This document shows, in pieces, positions 8,013 through 16,516 of a DNA stretch of 32,015 bases. Origin of the DNA: JAYZDB01 sp036338025 (lineage in GTDB: Bacteria > Planctomycetota > UBA1135 > UBA2386); contig JAYZDB010000072.1 in assembly GCA_036338025.1 (NCBI GenBank), positions 1 to 32,015 on the forward strand, given 5' to 3'. A program made the translations under genes and the position numbers. The notes beneath the pieces are model-generated. The model did not search any database. It was given only the letters and a program-made list of their open reading frames with translations, and had not been told where the DNA came from. Positions within the stretch are counted from its first letter, which is position 1. Every line of letters starts with the position of its first letter.

Positions 8013-9212
8013 TCACTGCTGGTATGCTGACAACAGGCGATCAAGCATCGCCGACGTCACCCGCCCGTGTTCCGGCTCCCCCATCAAGTCGTTGAGGAGT
8101 CCAGTCCATTCCATGATCGAACAGCCCAGCGGGTCCGTTGACTTGCCGGTGAAACAGCGCAGGTAGGCATCGCTGAAGCCCAGCAGGTGGCCAAACTCAT
8201 GGGCCAGGGTACGCGGACGACATCGGTTGGTGCCAAGTTGGATATAGCGACCGTTGAATGCATGCGTCGAACGTGCACCGGTGGTCAGGACCAAGGCGCC
8301 CTTGGGAAACCGTGCGACGTGTTTTTCAATGTCAACAACGCTGGCCAGAGCCGGCACGCCATCGGGATAGAGCCTGGCCGGCGACATCCTCTGTAATGAG
8401 AGTTCGATCCGGAATTTCTTGGCCCGCGCCACCGCCGACTGTGTGTACTCACGATCGACCGCCGCCTCGAAGGTCTTCAAGAACGTCTCATCGGTGATAT
8501 CAGTCACCACCTCGACGCGGAGAACCCGCCAGCCATCCTCATCGGTACTGACCTTCAATCCCGGCGTCTTCTGGAAAGGAGCCACCTCGGACTGCACCTC
8601 GGCGCGAATCGCTTCGATCCTCTTCGCGTCGCCACCCTGCTCCAGGAGCTTCTGCAATTCTTCGACCTTTGGAAGCAGCGCGTTGCGTCGCGCAAAGAAC
8701 TCGTGGTACTCGGGGATCGCCTTCTGCCAGTAACGGTGATACGAGACATTGGAACTCATCAACTGCATCGTGCGGCGGAGAGCGAGATACTCGTTGCACA
8801 GTGCCTCGAGTTCCTTACCAGTCTTGCAGCGCTGGCGCAGGGCGAAACCATCCCGCCATTGGGACACGAAGTTGGTGCTCAGCCACTCGATGCGAAACCA
8901 ACTCCGCTGCAGCGGCACATCGAGATAGGCCAGGTCGCGGTTGATCTCAGGGAGCAGGCCATAGCCTTCACGGTGCTTGGCCGGTTTCTTGTCACGGAGC
9001 CGCGCCAGCAAGTTGGGGGACTCCGTCTCCACCCTGGCGAGCAGGGTGGCGTGGGCCGCTTCCAGGTCACCGCGGAACTCGACCAAGCGGGCCTCGCACC
9101 ACTCCAACGCCGGTTCCCAGGCCGACCGCTGCGGAGTCTTGGTCGCCTGCGCGGCCCCTGCCGGGAGCAGCGACGCAGAGATCACGACCCGGGCAAGCCG
9201 ACGATGAGTCAT
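8013..9212 (-). CDS. secreted metzincin-like zinc metalloprotease
   Basis: Predicted exported zinc peptidase of 399 residues. The N-terminus (MTHRRLARVV and an Ala-rich core ending in AQA near residue 23) is a signal peptide. About 250 residues of charged, mostly helical sequence follow, including a coiled-coil-like stretch (LLPKVEELQKLLEQGG). The catalytic motif HEFGHLLGFSD at residues 338-348 fits HExxHxxGxxD, so the third zinc ligand is Asp as in snapalysin rather than His. SIMEW about 20 residues later is a plausible Met-turn. The start at 9212 was preferred over ATGs further upstream (9227) because it places the Arg pair at the N-terminus. No close family is recognised. The long N-terminal part may be a propeptide. 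Confidence 0.8.
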   Translation of the reverse strand: MTHRRLARVVISASLLPAGAAQATKTPQRSAWEPALEWCEARLVEFRGDLEAAHATLLARVETESPNLLARLRDKKPAKHREGYGLLPEINRDLAYLDVPLQRSWFRIEWLSTNFVSQWRDGFALRQRCKTGKELEALCNEYLALRRTMQLMSSNVSYHRYWQKAIPEYHEFFARRNALLPKVEELQKLLEQGGDAKRIEAIRAEVQSEVAPFQKTPGLKVSTDEDGWRVLRVEVVTDITDETFLKTFEAAVDREYTQSAVARAKKFRIELSLQRMSPARLYPDGVPALASVVDIEKHVARFPKGALVLTTGARSTHAFNGRYIQLGTNRCRPRTLAHEFGHLLGFSDAYLRCFTGKSTDPLGCSIMEWTGLLNDLMGEPEHGRVTSAMLDRLLSAYQQ

Positions 9213-9359
9213 GAGGGGGTATGGCATCGGTTGGGGCAAGGGTGGAACGTGTCTCGATCTCACATCCGATCGCAGCACCCATCGTCGAAGTTTTAACGAA
9301 GAACCGCAACCAACTGGAAATCATGGCCTAGTAGCCGTCAGACAGGTCTAGATACCACG

Positions 9360-9563
9360 ATGCGGGAATCCGATAGACAGCGCGTGCTCGACCTCCTGCA
9401 ACAGCTGCAGGGGCTTGAGACTACCGAGCCAGCGTCCGGCGAGCAGGCAATCCACGAACTGACCACCCGGGCCCTTGCCGATGAGATCTCCCGACTCATC
9501 CGGCAGGATTGGCTGTCGGTCTACCGCAACGGAGACTCGCTCGATGTCGTGTGTCTGACCTGA
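9360..9563 (+). CDS. small hypothetical protein (67 aa)
   Basis: Not recognised. It is a 67-residue soluble protein without signal or membrane segment: a heptad-like helix (QRVLDLLQQLQGLE), then a second helix (ADEISRLIRQDW) and a short strand (LSVYRNGDSLDVVCL). The ATG at 9360 is preceded by a weak ACAGG. The case for a real gene is that it is followed 28 bp after its stop by a perfect intrinsic terminator and stands alone between a divergent gene and an independent one. Confidence 0.62.
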   Translation: MRESDRQRVLDLLQQLQGLETTEPASGEQAIHELTTRALADEISRLIRQDWLSVYRNGDSLDVVCLT

Positions 9564-9590
9564 CGAACCCGGTTCTACCCCTCCCCCCTG

Positions 9591-9624
9591 AAACGGTGGC
9601 TCCGTCTGGAGCCACCGTTTCTTT
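9591..9624 (+). terminator. intrinsic terminator, perfect 13-bp stem
   Basis: AAACGGTGGCTCC (9591-9603) and GGAGCCACCGTTT (9608-9620) pair perfectly around the loop GTCT. CTTT follows after the stem, so the stem's own TTT plus CTTT forms the U-rich tail. It closes the small gene ending at 9563. Confidence 0.88.
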
Positions 9625-9761
9625 ATCATCCGCCGCAGATCATCCGCATGGAACGGTGGACGCCGATCGGGAAGAGTCGCCCGGGGTGTGGAAACCCCGT
9701 GGAGAAGAGGTGGATCCTTCCCTAGTGCAAGGTCACCGCCGGGCCGCTACCGTCAGCACCG

Positions 9762-11378
9762 ATGGGCTACTCAGACAAGGAGCGGCGGTTGCTGGAGCGG
9801 CACTTCTCGGTGCTCACCCCCAAAGAGCACGGCGATATCTACTGCGTGCACGACCTGCCACCGGAGGTCGCCGCGACCCTGAACGGAGTCTACTCGCGCA
9901 GCCAGTTGTCGATGCGGGATCAGTTCCTCGATCGGCTGAAGAAGGGACTCGAGGCCAGCGGCAAGAGCCTCGAGGACCTGGAGATCTCCGAGTCCGAGCC
10001 GAACTACCTGACCGGACTGATGTCCGACAAGGCCGGCAAGTTCCTCAAGACCTACGCAATCGATCACGGACACAATTCCCTGCGCGAAGGATCGGTCGTG
10101 CACCTCGCAATCGAGAACGTATCCCAACTCGTCACCCGCTTCATCCAGCGAGAACGACGTTGCAGCTTCGAAGAATCCTCCACCCGCTACATCTCGTTCA
10201 GCAAGGAGGGGCACTGGCGCGATCCCGAAGTGCTGGCCGCCGGTGGAGCAGCCGCCGAGGCCTACGAGGAAATCCTGCAGATCACCTTCGAACTCTACCA
10301 GGAGATGTCGGAGTCGTTGCTCGCCTACCTCGAAGCACAACGACCACTCGGTGAAGACGAGCAACGCGGACCTTGGCTACGGGCGCTGAAGGCCGAGGCG
10401 TTTGACGCCGCACGCTACCTGTTGACTCCCGCAATCCACACCAAGTGGGGCATGGTCGCCGACGCGCGGACGCTATCAGATGTGATCACAGAACTCGTCA
10501 GCCACCCACTGGCAGAGTTCCGCCTGGTCGGCGAGAGGATCAAGGAACAAGCCGAGTCACAGCTGCCAACCCTGTTGGCCCATGCGGGACCCAACGAGTA
10601 CCTCGCTGAGCAGTATGCCAAGACCCGCGAGGTGGCGGCAGCATTCGACAACCCGCAACGGGTCCTCGGAGAGGGCCAGCCGGGTATCGAACTGCTGGCC
10701 TACGACGCCGACCTGGATGCCAAGGTCCTCGCCTCCACAATCTACGAGCAAAGCTCGGCGCCGTACAGCGACCTGCTGGCGCGCTGCAAGCAGATGTCTA
10801 CTGCGGAGCGTGCCGCCATGATGGACGAAATCCTGGCCAACCGCGGCAAGCGGGACCCGCTGCCGTTCGGGACCGAGGGAGCTCAGCCCTTTGACTTCGA
10901 GTTGCTGGTCGACTTCGGGGCATACCGTGACATCGGCAGACACCGCAAAGGCTTCCAACAACAGCAAACCCTGTCGACGATGCATGGCTACCTCACGCCT
11001 CCGTTGATTCATGACGCCGGCCTGGCAGAACCCTACGCCAAGGTGCTGGATTCCGTAGCGGCCCTACAGCAGGTGGTGGCCTCCGAACATCCGTACGCCG
11101 CCGGCTACGTGACTCCGTTTGCGTTCTTGCAGCGGGTGCGGATCACCTTCGAGCCGCGGCAGTGCGCCTACTTCATCGAATTGCGCTCAGGTCCGGAAGG
11201 CCACTTCGCCTACCGGCAGAGTGCCATCGATCTCTACCAGGCTATCCAAGAGGTTTCGCCACTGTTCGCTTCGTTCATCCGGGTGCAGGAGGGCGGCGCC
11301 TTCTGCGGCCGCATGGAGGCCGAACAGACCGCCGACACACGACGGGCCCAGAGGATGCAGCGGGCTGGAGATCTGTAG
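9762..11378 (+). CDS. tandem ThyX-like (FAD-dependent thymidylate synthase fold) protein
   Basis: A 538-residue protein in which two ThyX-like domains follow each other; ordinary ThyX has about 220-270 residues and works as a tetramer. The first half carries HGHNSLREGS near residue 102 and R130-E131-R132-x2-S135-x-E137-E138-x-S140-x-R142-Y143, which aligns with the ThyX signature RHRxxSxNExSxRY but with His to Glu and Asn to Glu changes. The second half carries R393-H394-R395 followed by KGFQQQQ, and later ELRSGPEGHFAYR, which resembles the nucleotide-binding LR...AQ..R segment of ThyX. Neither half keeps the whole signature. It may be a diverged flavin-dependent nucleotide enzyme, or a thymidylate synthase in which the halves complement each other. 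No other thymidylate synthase is in the window. Fold is likely; activity is uncertain. Confidence 0.75.
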   Translation: MGYSDKERRLLERHFSVLTPKEHGDIYCVHDLPPEVAATLNGVYSRSQLSMRDQFLDRLKKGLEASGKSLEDLEISESEPNYLTGLMSDKAGKFLKTYAIDHGHNSLREGSVVHLAIENVSQLVTRFIQRERRCSFEESSTRYISFSKEGHWRDPEVLAAGGAAAEAYEEILQITFELYQEMSESLLAYLEAQRPLGEDEQRGPWLRALKAEAFDAARYLLTPAIHTKWGMVADARTLSDVITELVSHPLAEFRLVGERIKEQAESQLPTLLAHAGPNEYLAEQYAKTREVAAAFDNPQRVLGEGQPGIELLAYDADLDAKVLASTIYEQSSAPYSDLLARCKQMSTAERAAMMDEILANRGKRDPLPFGTEGAQPFDFELLVDFGAYRDIGRHRKGFQQQQTLSTMHGYLTPPLIHDAGLAEPYAKVLDSVAALQQVVASEHPYAAGYVTPFAFLQRVRITFEPRQCAYFIELRSGPEGHFAYRQSAIDLYQAIQEVSPLFASFIRVQEGGAFCGRMEAEQTADTRRAQRMQRAGDL

Positions 11379-11417
11379 TGCATTCAGCGACGCGGGCCTC
11401 CGCGCGCAGCTGCTGAC

Positions 11418-14400
11418 TCAGGCCTCGCCCCCGAGTGCTGCCAGCGCGACATTCTTGACGCTCTTCAGGTCGACCTTGCCGGTGCCGAGCAGCGGTATTT
11501 CGTCCACCTTGACGAACTGATCGCGCCGCGGGATGTAGAGATTCGGCAGGCCCCGCTCCCCCATCGCAGACAAGACACCCTCGATCCGGTCCTCTTCGAT
11601 CGTCGTCAAGACAGCGAGACGCTCGCCCTTCTTCGGATCCGGGATCCCCGTCACGCAAAACGCCCGCTCTTCCTGGCAACCAACTTCTTCGTGGAGGATC
11701 TCCTCCACCTTGCCGTGTGGCACCATCTCGCCGCCGATCTTCGAGAACCGCGAGAGACGATCGGTGATCCGGATGAAGCCATCCTCGTCGATGATGGCGA
11801 TGTCGCCAGTGATGTACCAGCCGTCATGCATCACACTTGCCGTCAGATCATCACGTCCGAGATAGCCGACCATCACGTTGGGACCTCGGATCAACAACAT
11901 CCCGGACTCACCAATCGCCATCGGCTCTCTGGTATCCGGGTCCACCACCCGCGCCGCAACTCCGGGGATTGGCTGACCAACCGTGCCCCGCCGCCAGCCG
12001 GGCTGGAAAAACCCCGGTGCTCGGTAGGCCGCGGTGCCGACGGCGACCACCGGCGCGGTCTCCGTCGCGCCGTAGCCCTCGAGCGGACGGATGCCGAATC
12101 GATCCTCGAAGGCATCTGCAACGCTCGACTGCAATTTCTCGGCACCGGTAATCACCGCTCGTAGCGCACCGAACTGACCGGGACTGCAACGCCGCAGGTA
12201 GACCTGCAGGAAGGTCGGGGTTGCAATCAGCAGGGTCACCTTCTCGCGTGCAGCCAGCGGACCGATGGTTGCCGCATCGACTGGATTGCTATGGCAGACC
12301 AGACCGAGACCATTGTTGAGACTGAACCAGGTCGACATGTACCCAAACGAGTGGAACTGCGGCAAGATGCCGAGCAACCGGTCGCTCTGGTCGACATTGA
12401 CCACCTGTGCTACCGCCTCGGAGTTCGAGTCGATGTTGAAGTGTGACAGCATCACGCCCTTCGGTTCACCAGTGCTTCCGCTGCTGAAGATGACCGTGAC
12501 CAGATCGCCGACTTCAGGGCGACGTATCGCGCCGGCAAATCGCTCCAGGGCGCGGACCGGAAACACCATGGCCCGCAGCATGGCACCGAATCGGGCCATC
12601 CCACCGATACCAGAAGCGATCTCGTCCAGCCAGATCGGCTGGACATTGTCCGGCAGGGTGACCTCGGCCTTTTCCAAGAACTCGCGACTCGTCACCACCG
12701 TACGCAAACCAGTCTGGTCGACAGCCGACTCGAGGCTGTCGGTTCCGACCGTGTAGTTGAGATTGACACTGACACGGCCGGAAAAGGCGGCTGCGACGTT
12801 GACCAGAACGGCGCCGGCAGACGGCGGCAGCATGACGCCGACGTACTCCTGATCCTTCCAGGACTCGCGCAAAGCTCGCGCCAGCAGCAGCGAACCGGTG
12901 AGCAACTGGATGCGGTTCACCCGCTTACCCGTGGTGTCGCACACCGCCAGCTTGAACGGCCGCCTACGACACAAACGGGTCAGGGTGTGGTGCAGGGGAG
13001 GACGCGTGTCCATGCGCAAGGTCCAGGCCTGCTCATCGAGAGCCTTGACCTGCCTGCGAATCTCCTCGACCGGCGTGTCGGCCGGCAAGGGCTCACCGAA
13101 CGACAAGGTAACGGGTCGCGGAATCGGCCCGTTCCAGCTACGCAAGAAACCACCGCCTTTGGAACTGAAGGGACTACCCCAGACCTGGTCGAGGTGGGTC
13201 GGGATCACCGGCACGTGCTCATTGCCCTTCAAGATCCTGGTCAGACCGCGGCGGAACGGCAGCAAGGCACCGGTCCGGGTGATCTCACCCTCTGCAAAAA
13301 TACAGACAACCTCGCCATCCTTGAGATACTGACCGGCGTCCTTCATGGCCCGCATCAGTTCACGCGGGCTGGCGGCGGTGATCGGAATCGCGCCGAGCAT
13401 CTTCATGAACGGGCGCAGGAACCAGTGGTGGAAGTAGGTGGAGTCCGCCAAGAATCGGATCGACCGATCACAGGAGGTGATGAGAAACAACCAATCCACC
13501 AACGACACATGATTCACAACGAGCAGCGCGGGACCTTCGGCTGGGATGTTGTCTCGTCCTTCAACCCGCAAGCGGTAGAGGGTGTGGGTCAACAGCAGCG
13601 CAACCATGCGCATGAGCGACTTGGGCAGCAACCACATGGCCCAGAGCGTGGCTACGCAGGTAATCAGGCCGGCAACCGTCAGGATCTGAACCGAGGAGTA
13701 GAGACCGGCCAGGAAGTAAACCCCCAGGGATCCGACCATCACGCCACCGAAGATCGGTACATTGGCGATCGCGATGACCGCACCCCTCCGATCTGAGGGC
13801 GAATACCACTGCAGCATCGCCTCCAAAGGCACGATCACGAAAGCCGCAGCCACGCCGAGCAGCGCCATCCAACTCAAGGTGCCCCAGTAACCCGGCACGA
13901 TCAGACCGATGGCAGTGGTCCCCGCCGCCAAACCGATCGCGCCGATCGGAATCAGGCCCGGCTCGATGCCGTGGTTCGAGAGGCGGCCTGCCAGCACGCT
14001 ACCGATCCCGATTCCGACACCGAACGCCGCGAACGTCACCCCGGCCTGGGTATCGCTGACCTTCAGCACCTCCAAGGCGTAGGTGAAGATGTCCTGACTC
14101 AGCAGGCTCACCAACATCCAGAACACGGTCTGCCCGACGATCACCAGCTTGAGGCTGCGGCTCGCGAGGATCGCCCGCCAGCCCTCGCGCATCGGCGTGG
14201 TCAGACTTGTAGACGTCGAAGCCGCCGACACCTTGGGCACACGGAAGGCCGCCGCCAGGCCAACGAGACTCAATCCGGCGAGTCCCAGCATGGCGAGGTA
14301 GCCGCGATCCGGCTTCGACCAATCGCTCAGCGCGCCACCCGCAACATAGCCACCGATGATCGCCATGAATGTCCACAGCTCCAGCAGCCCATTGCCACGG

Positions 14401-14852
14401 GTGATCGTCTTCTCGTTACACAGCTGCGGCATGATGCCGTACTTGGCGGGGCTGAAGATGGCGCTCTGCAAGCCCATGGCCGCCAGCATCGCAAATGTCA
14501 GTACACCGCCCTGTGGGTTGAAGTACAAGACCACCGCTCCAGCGAGCATGACCAGGAGTTCGAGGACCTTGGTGACGAGGATGATGCTGCGCTTGCTAAA
14601 GCGGTCCGCAATCAAGGCAGATGGCAGTGAAAACACCATCAGCGGCAGGGTGAAGACGACCGTCGCGATCATCAACTGCCGCTGGGTCGCAAGTTCCCGC
14701 CCAAGCGTGTCAGCCTCGGCCAGGCCCGCAGTCGCCGCAGCTGCAGCCAGCAGCGCCACCATGAGCTTCATGGCGTTGTCGTTGAACGCACCAAAGAACT
14801 GCGTTGCAAGCAAACCGCCCAGTCGTGGCCGAGTGTCTTGTGATTGCGTCAT
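11418..14852 (-). CDS. aas: LplT-PlsC-acyl-ACP ligase fusion (lysophospholipid transporter and acylation enzyme)
   Basis: A 1144-residue inner-membrane protein joining three functions. Residues about 1-420 are a major-facilitator transporter of the LplT type (FFGAFNDNAMK near the start). Residues about 430-640 are a PlsC-like acyltransferase with NHVSLVD near 445 and FAEGE near 517. The last 500 residues are an adenylate-forming ligase with SSGSTGEPKG near 787, GYGATETAP, and TGD followed by RFSKIGGEMV. In E. coli the transporter (LplT) and the acyltransferase/acyl-ACP synthetase (Aas) are separate neighbouring genes that take up and reacylate lysophosphatidylethanolamine. Here all are one polypeptide. 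The ATG at 14852 was chosen because residues upstream of it are not part of the transporter fold. It is divergent from the Nudix-LysR operon. Confidence 0.9.
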   Translation of the reverse strand: MTQSQDTRPRLGGLLATQFFGAFNDNAMKLMVALLAAAAATAGLAEADTLGRELATQRQLMIATVVFTLPLMVFSLPSALIADRFSKRSIILVTKVLELLVMLAGAVVLYFNPQGGVLTFAMLAAMGLQSAIFSPAKYGIMPQLCNEKTITRGNGLLELWTFMAIIGGYVAGGALSDWSKPDRGYLAMLGLAGLSLVGLAAAFRVPKVSAASTSTSLTTPMREGWRAILASRSLKLVIVGQTVFWMLVSLLSQDIFTYALEVLKVSDTQAGVTFAAFGVGIGIGSVLAGRLSNHGIEPGLIPIGAIGLAAGTTAIGLIVPGYWGTLSWMALLGVAAAFVIVPLEAMLQWYSPSDRRGAVIAIANVPIFGGVMVGSLGVYFLAGLYSSVQILTVAGLITCVATLWAMWLLPKSLMRMVALLLTHTLYRLRVEGRDNIPAEGPALLVVNHVSLVDWLFLITSCDRSIRFLADSTYFHHWFLRPFMKMLGAIPITAASPRELMRAMKDAGQYLKDGEVVCIFAEGEITRTGALLPFRRGLTRILKGNEHVPVIPTHLDQVWGSPFSSKGGGFLRSWNGPIPRPVTLSFGEPLPADTPVEEIRRQVKALDEQAWTLRMDTRPPLHHTLTRLCRRRPFKLAVCDTTGKRVNRIQLLTGSLLLARALRESWKDQEYVGVMLPPSAGAVLVNVAAAFSGRVSVNLNYTVGTDSLESAVDQTGLRTVVTSREFLEKAEVTLPDNVQPIWLDEIASGIGGMARFGAMLRAMVFPVRALERFAGAIRRPEVGDLVTVIFSSGSTGEPKGVMLSHFNIDSNSEAVAQVVNVDQSDRLLGILPQFHSFGYMSTWFSLNNGLGLVCHSNPVDAATIGPLAAREKVTLLIATPTFLQVYLRRCSPGQFGALRAVITGAEKLQSSVADAFEDRFGIRPLEGYGATETAPVVAVGTAAYRAPGFFQPGWRRGTVGQPIPGVAARVVDPDTREPMAIGESGMLLIRGPNVMVGYLGRDDLTASVMHDGWYITGDIAIIDEDGFIRITDRLSRFSKIGGEMVPHGKVEEILHEEVGCQEERAFCVTGIPDPKKGERLAVLTTIEEDRIEGVLSAMGERGLPNLYIPRRDQFVKVDEIPLLGTGKVDLKSVKNVALAALGGEA

Positions 14853-14903
14853 GAGGTCTATCTGGCGTGTCTCAGTTGTAGCGAACAGTCGCCGTTTGGC
14901 TGA

Positions 14904-14978
14904 GATAAGTATCGCCAGGAACCAGGGTCTTGTGACGCTAATTATAATGATCCTATCAATAAGCAATACTTATCAATA
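14904..14978. promoter_or_regulatory. divergent control region with repeated ATACTTATC and TATCAATA elements
   Basis: The gap between the acyltransferase fusion and the Nudix gene is AT-rich, unlike its surroundings. ATACTTATC occurs at 14966-14974 and as its exact reverse complement at 14904-14912. TATCAATA occurs twice in direct orientation (14954-14961 and 14971-14978), 17 bp apart. ATAAG-CAATA-CTTAT (14959-14973) is a two-fold symmetric element whose size fits a LysR-type binding site. The palindromic ATTATAAT at 14941-14948 gives a TATAAT on both strands, though no good -35 box is seen. A LysR gene lies just downstream, so autoregulation is the obvious inference. Confidence 0.5.
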
Positions 14979-14996
14979 TGGACTAGCATCTACAGC

Positions 14997-15545
14997 ATGG
15001 ACATCCAACCCTGGGAAACGCTGAGCGACGAACAACTGCTGCAATACAAGATCTTCGACGTCCGCAAGGTCCGGCGCCGATCGCCACGCAACGGCCAGGA
15101 CATCGGGTTTTTCCTGATCAGTACCTGGAACTGGGTCAACGTTGTCGCATTCACCCAAGACGACGAACTCTTGATGATTCGCCAGTACCGCCACGGTTCG
15201 CAGAACATTGAGTTGGAGATCCCAGGCGGCGTGGTGGAGCCACAAGAAGACGCTCAGGACGCAGCGGCCCGCGAACTCCTCGAAGAAACCGGGTTCGCGG
15301 CTGACAAGCTCAGTCATCTCGGAACTGTCAACCCGAACCCGGCCCTGTTTACCAACCGTTGCTCAACGTATCTGGCAACCGGTTGCCACAAGGTCGGCGA
15401 ACTGCAGCAGGACATCGGGGAAGACATCGAAGTCACAACAGTTCCTATGGGCGAGGTCGAGGATCGGGTACGCAGCGGTGAGATCACCCACTCACTGGTG
15501 CTCGCGGGTCTCTACTTCCACCGCTTGCAGCGAGGAACCGGCTGA
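14997..15545 (+). CDS. Nudix hydrolase (ADP-ribose pyrophosphatase-like)
   Basis: Cytoplasmic pyrophosphohydrolase of 182 residues. The Nudix box is complete: G78, five residues, E84, seven residues, R92-E93-L-L-E96-E97-T-G99-F100. The preceding RQYRHG and EIPGG segments are typical of ADP-ribose/nucleoside-diphosphate-sugar pyrophosphatases, which cleave the diphosphate bond using Mg2+. The ATG at 14997 is the first codon of the conserved region. The stop codon lies one base before the start of the LysR gene, so the two are certainly one operon. The exact substrate cannot be read from the sequence. Confidence 0.93.
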   Translation: MDIQPWETLSDEQLLQYKIFDVRKVRRRSPRNGQDIGFFLISTWNWVNVVAFTQDDELLMIRQYRHGSQNIELEIPGGVVEPQEDAQDAAARELLEETGFAADKLSHLGTVNPNPALFTNRCSTYLATGCHKVGELQQDIGEDIEVTTVPMGEVEDRVRSGEITHSLVLAGLYFHRLQRGTG

Positions 15546-15546
15546 C

Positions 15547-16422
15547 ATGCTACAGATCCAGCGGCTCGAAGGGTTTTACTGGGTGGCCAAGACCGGCGGC
15601 TACGCCCGGGCTGCACGTGCCTTTCCGTACCCGATTACCCAGCCAGCAGTCCACCAGCAGGTCAAGAAGCTCGAACGCGAGTTGGACGTCACCCTGTTCG
15701 AGCGGGTCGGGAAGGACCGCATGCAACTCACGCCAGCAGGCGAACACCTCTACCGCTTCATCGCCCCATTTTTTCGCGATCTGCCGGCGGTGGCGCGGGC
15801 GGTGCAAACCGGCGATTACAGCGGCAAGCTGTCGATCCACGCCGAGGCCTTGATCCTCCGACACCTACTGCCTGCGTGGATCAAGCGGTTGCGCCGCAAG
15901 CGCCCCAATGTTCACGTCGACATGCGCGAACTCACACAAGTAAGCGTCGAAGGCCTGCGCGACGGTTCTGCCGACATCATCGTCGCTCACCTACCCCACA
16001 TCGACAAGGACATCGCCGCTGTCGAAGTCGCCCGGGTGCATCCCTTCCTGGTGATGCCGCGCGACCACCCGCTTGCGTCCAAGGCCCGGCTCAACATTGC
16101 GGATTTGACCGACGAGCCGTTCATCGCCTACCACGAAGACCTGATGGTCCACAGCCTGCAGATGCGAGCCCTGCAAACCCACGGCGTCACACCGGCCCAG
16201 ACATTCACCACCAGCAGCGCAGAAGCCATCCTCGGTTTCGTGGAATCGGGCCTTGGATACTCGCTGGTGCCGTCCCTGTCGGAGACCGGGCCAAAAGGTC
16301 GCGGGATCGTGGCCCGCCCACTGCCCGGACCCAAGGTGACATTCCCTGTCGTCGCCTGCTGGCGCAAAGACGCACCAGAAAATCCGATCCTGGACGCTGC
16401 CCTGGAGTGCATCCCGTCATAG
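15547..16422 (+). CDS. LysR-family transcriptional regulator
   Basis: A 291-residue DNA-binding regulator. Residues 1-60 form the winged helix-turn-helix typical of the family (YARAARAFPYPITQPAVHQQVKKLEREL, here shown only by its ends: YARAARA and VHQQVKKLE, then LFERVGKD). The rest is the periplasmic-binding-protein-like effector domain with two lobes, including LVMPRDHPLA and GLGYSLVPS. The ATG at 15547 sits one base after the Nudix stop codon. It probably controls its own operon and perhaps the divergent acyltransferase fusion through the repeats at 14904-14978. The transporter cassette starting at 16517 is another possible target. The effector is unknown. Confidence 0.93.
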   Translation: MLQIQRLEGFYWVAKTGGYARAARAFPYPITQPAVHQQVKKLERELDVTLFERVGKDRMQLTPAGEHLYRFIAPFFRDLPAVARAVQTGDYSGKLSIHAEALILRHLLPAWIKRLRRKRPNVHVDMRELTQVSVEGLRDGSADIIVAHLPHIDKDIAAVEVARVHPFLVMPRDHPLASKARLNIADLTDEPFIAYHEDLMVHSLQMRALQTHGVTPAQTFTTSSAEAILGFVESGLGYSLVPSLSETGPKGRGIVARPLPGPKVTFPVVACWRKDAPENPILDAALECIPS

Positions 16423-16516
16423 GGAGCGGGGTTGATGGGATGCCGATTTCACATGGAAAGCCCTGCAACGCTTCCTAGAATCCGGCGCTGATTGCGTTTC
16501 CCCAACCCTTCCCCCA

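Noticed and set aside
9509..10354. 281-codon plus-strand frame overlapping the start of the ThyX-like gene
   Set aside because: It runs through a terminator and is Arg/Pro-rich out-of-frame translation of the ThyX-like gene.
12987..13796. 269-codon open frame on the plus strand opposite the acyltransferase fusion
   Set aside because: It is antisense to a clearly coding region, has low-complexity Gln/Arg/His-rich content and no recognisable domain; typical of GC-rich antisense frames.
14943..14948. TATAAT as a definite -10 box
   Set aside because: It is part of a palindrome and no acceptable -35 hexamer lies 16-18 bp away on either strand, so no specific promoter is called.
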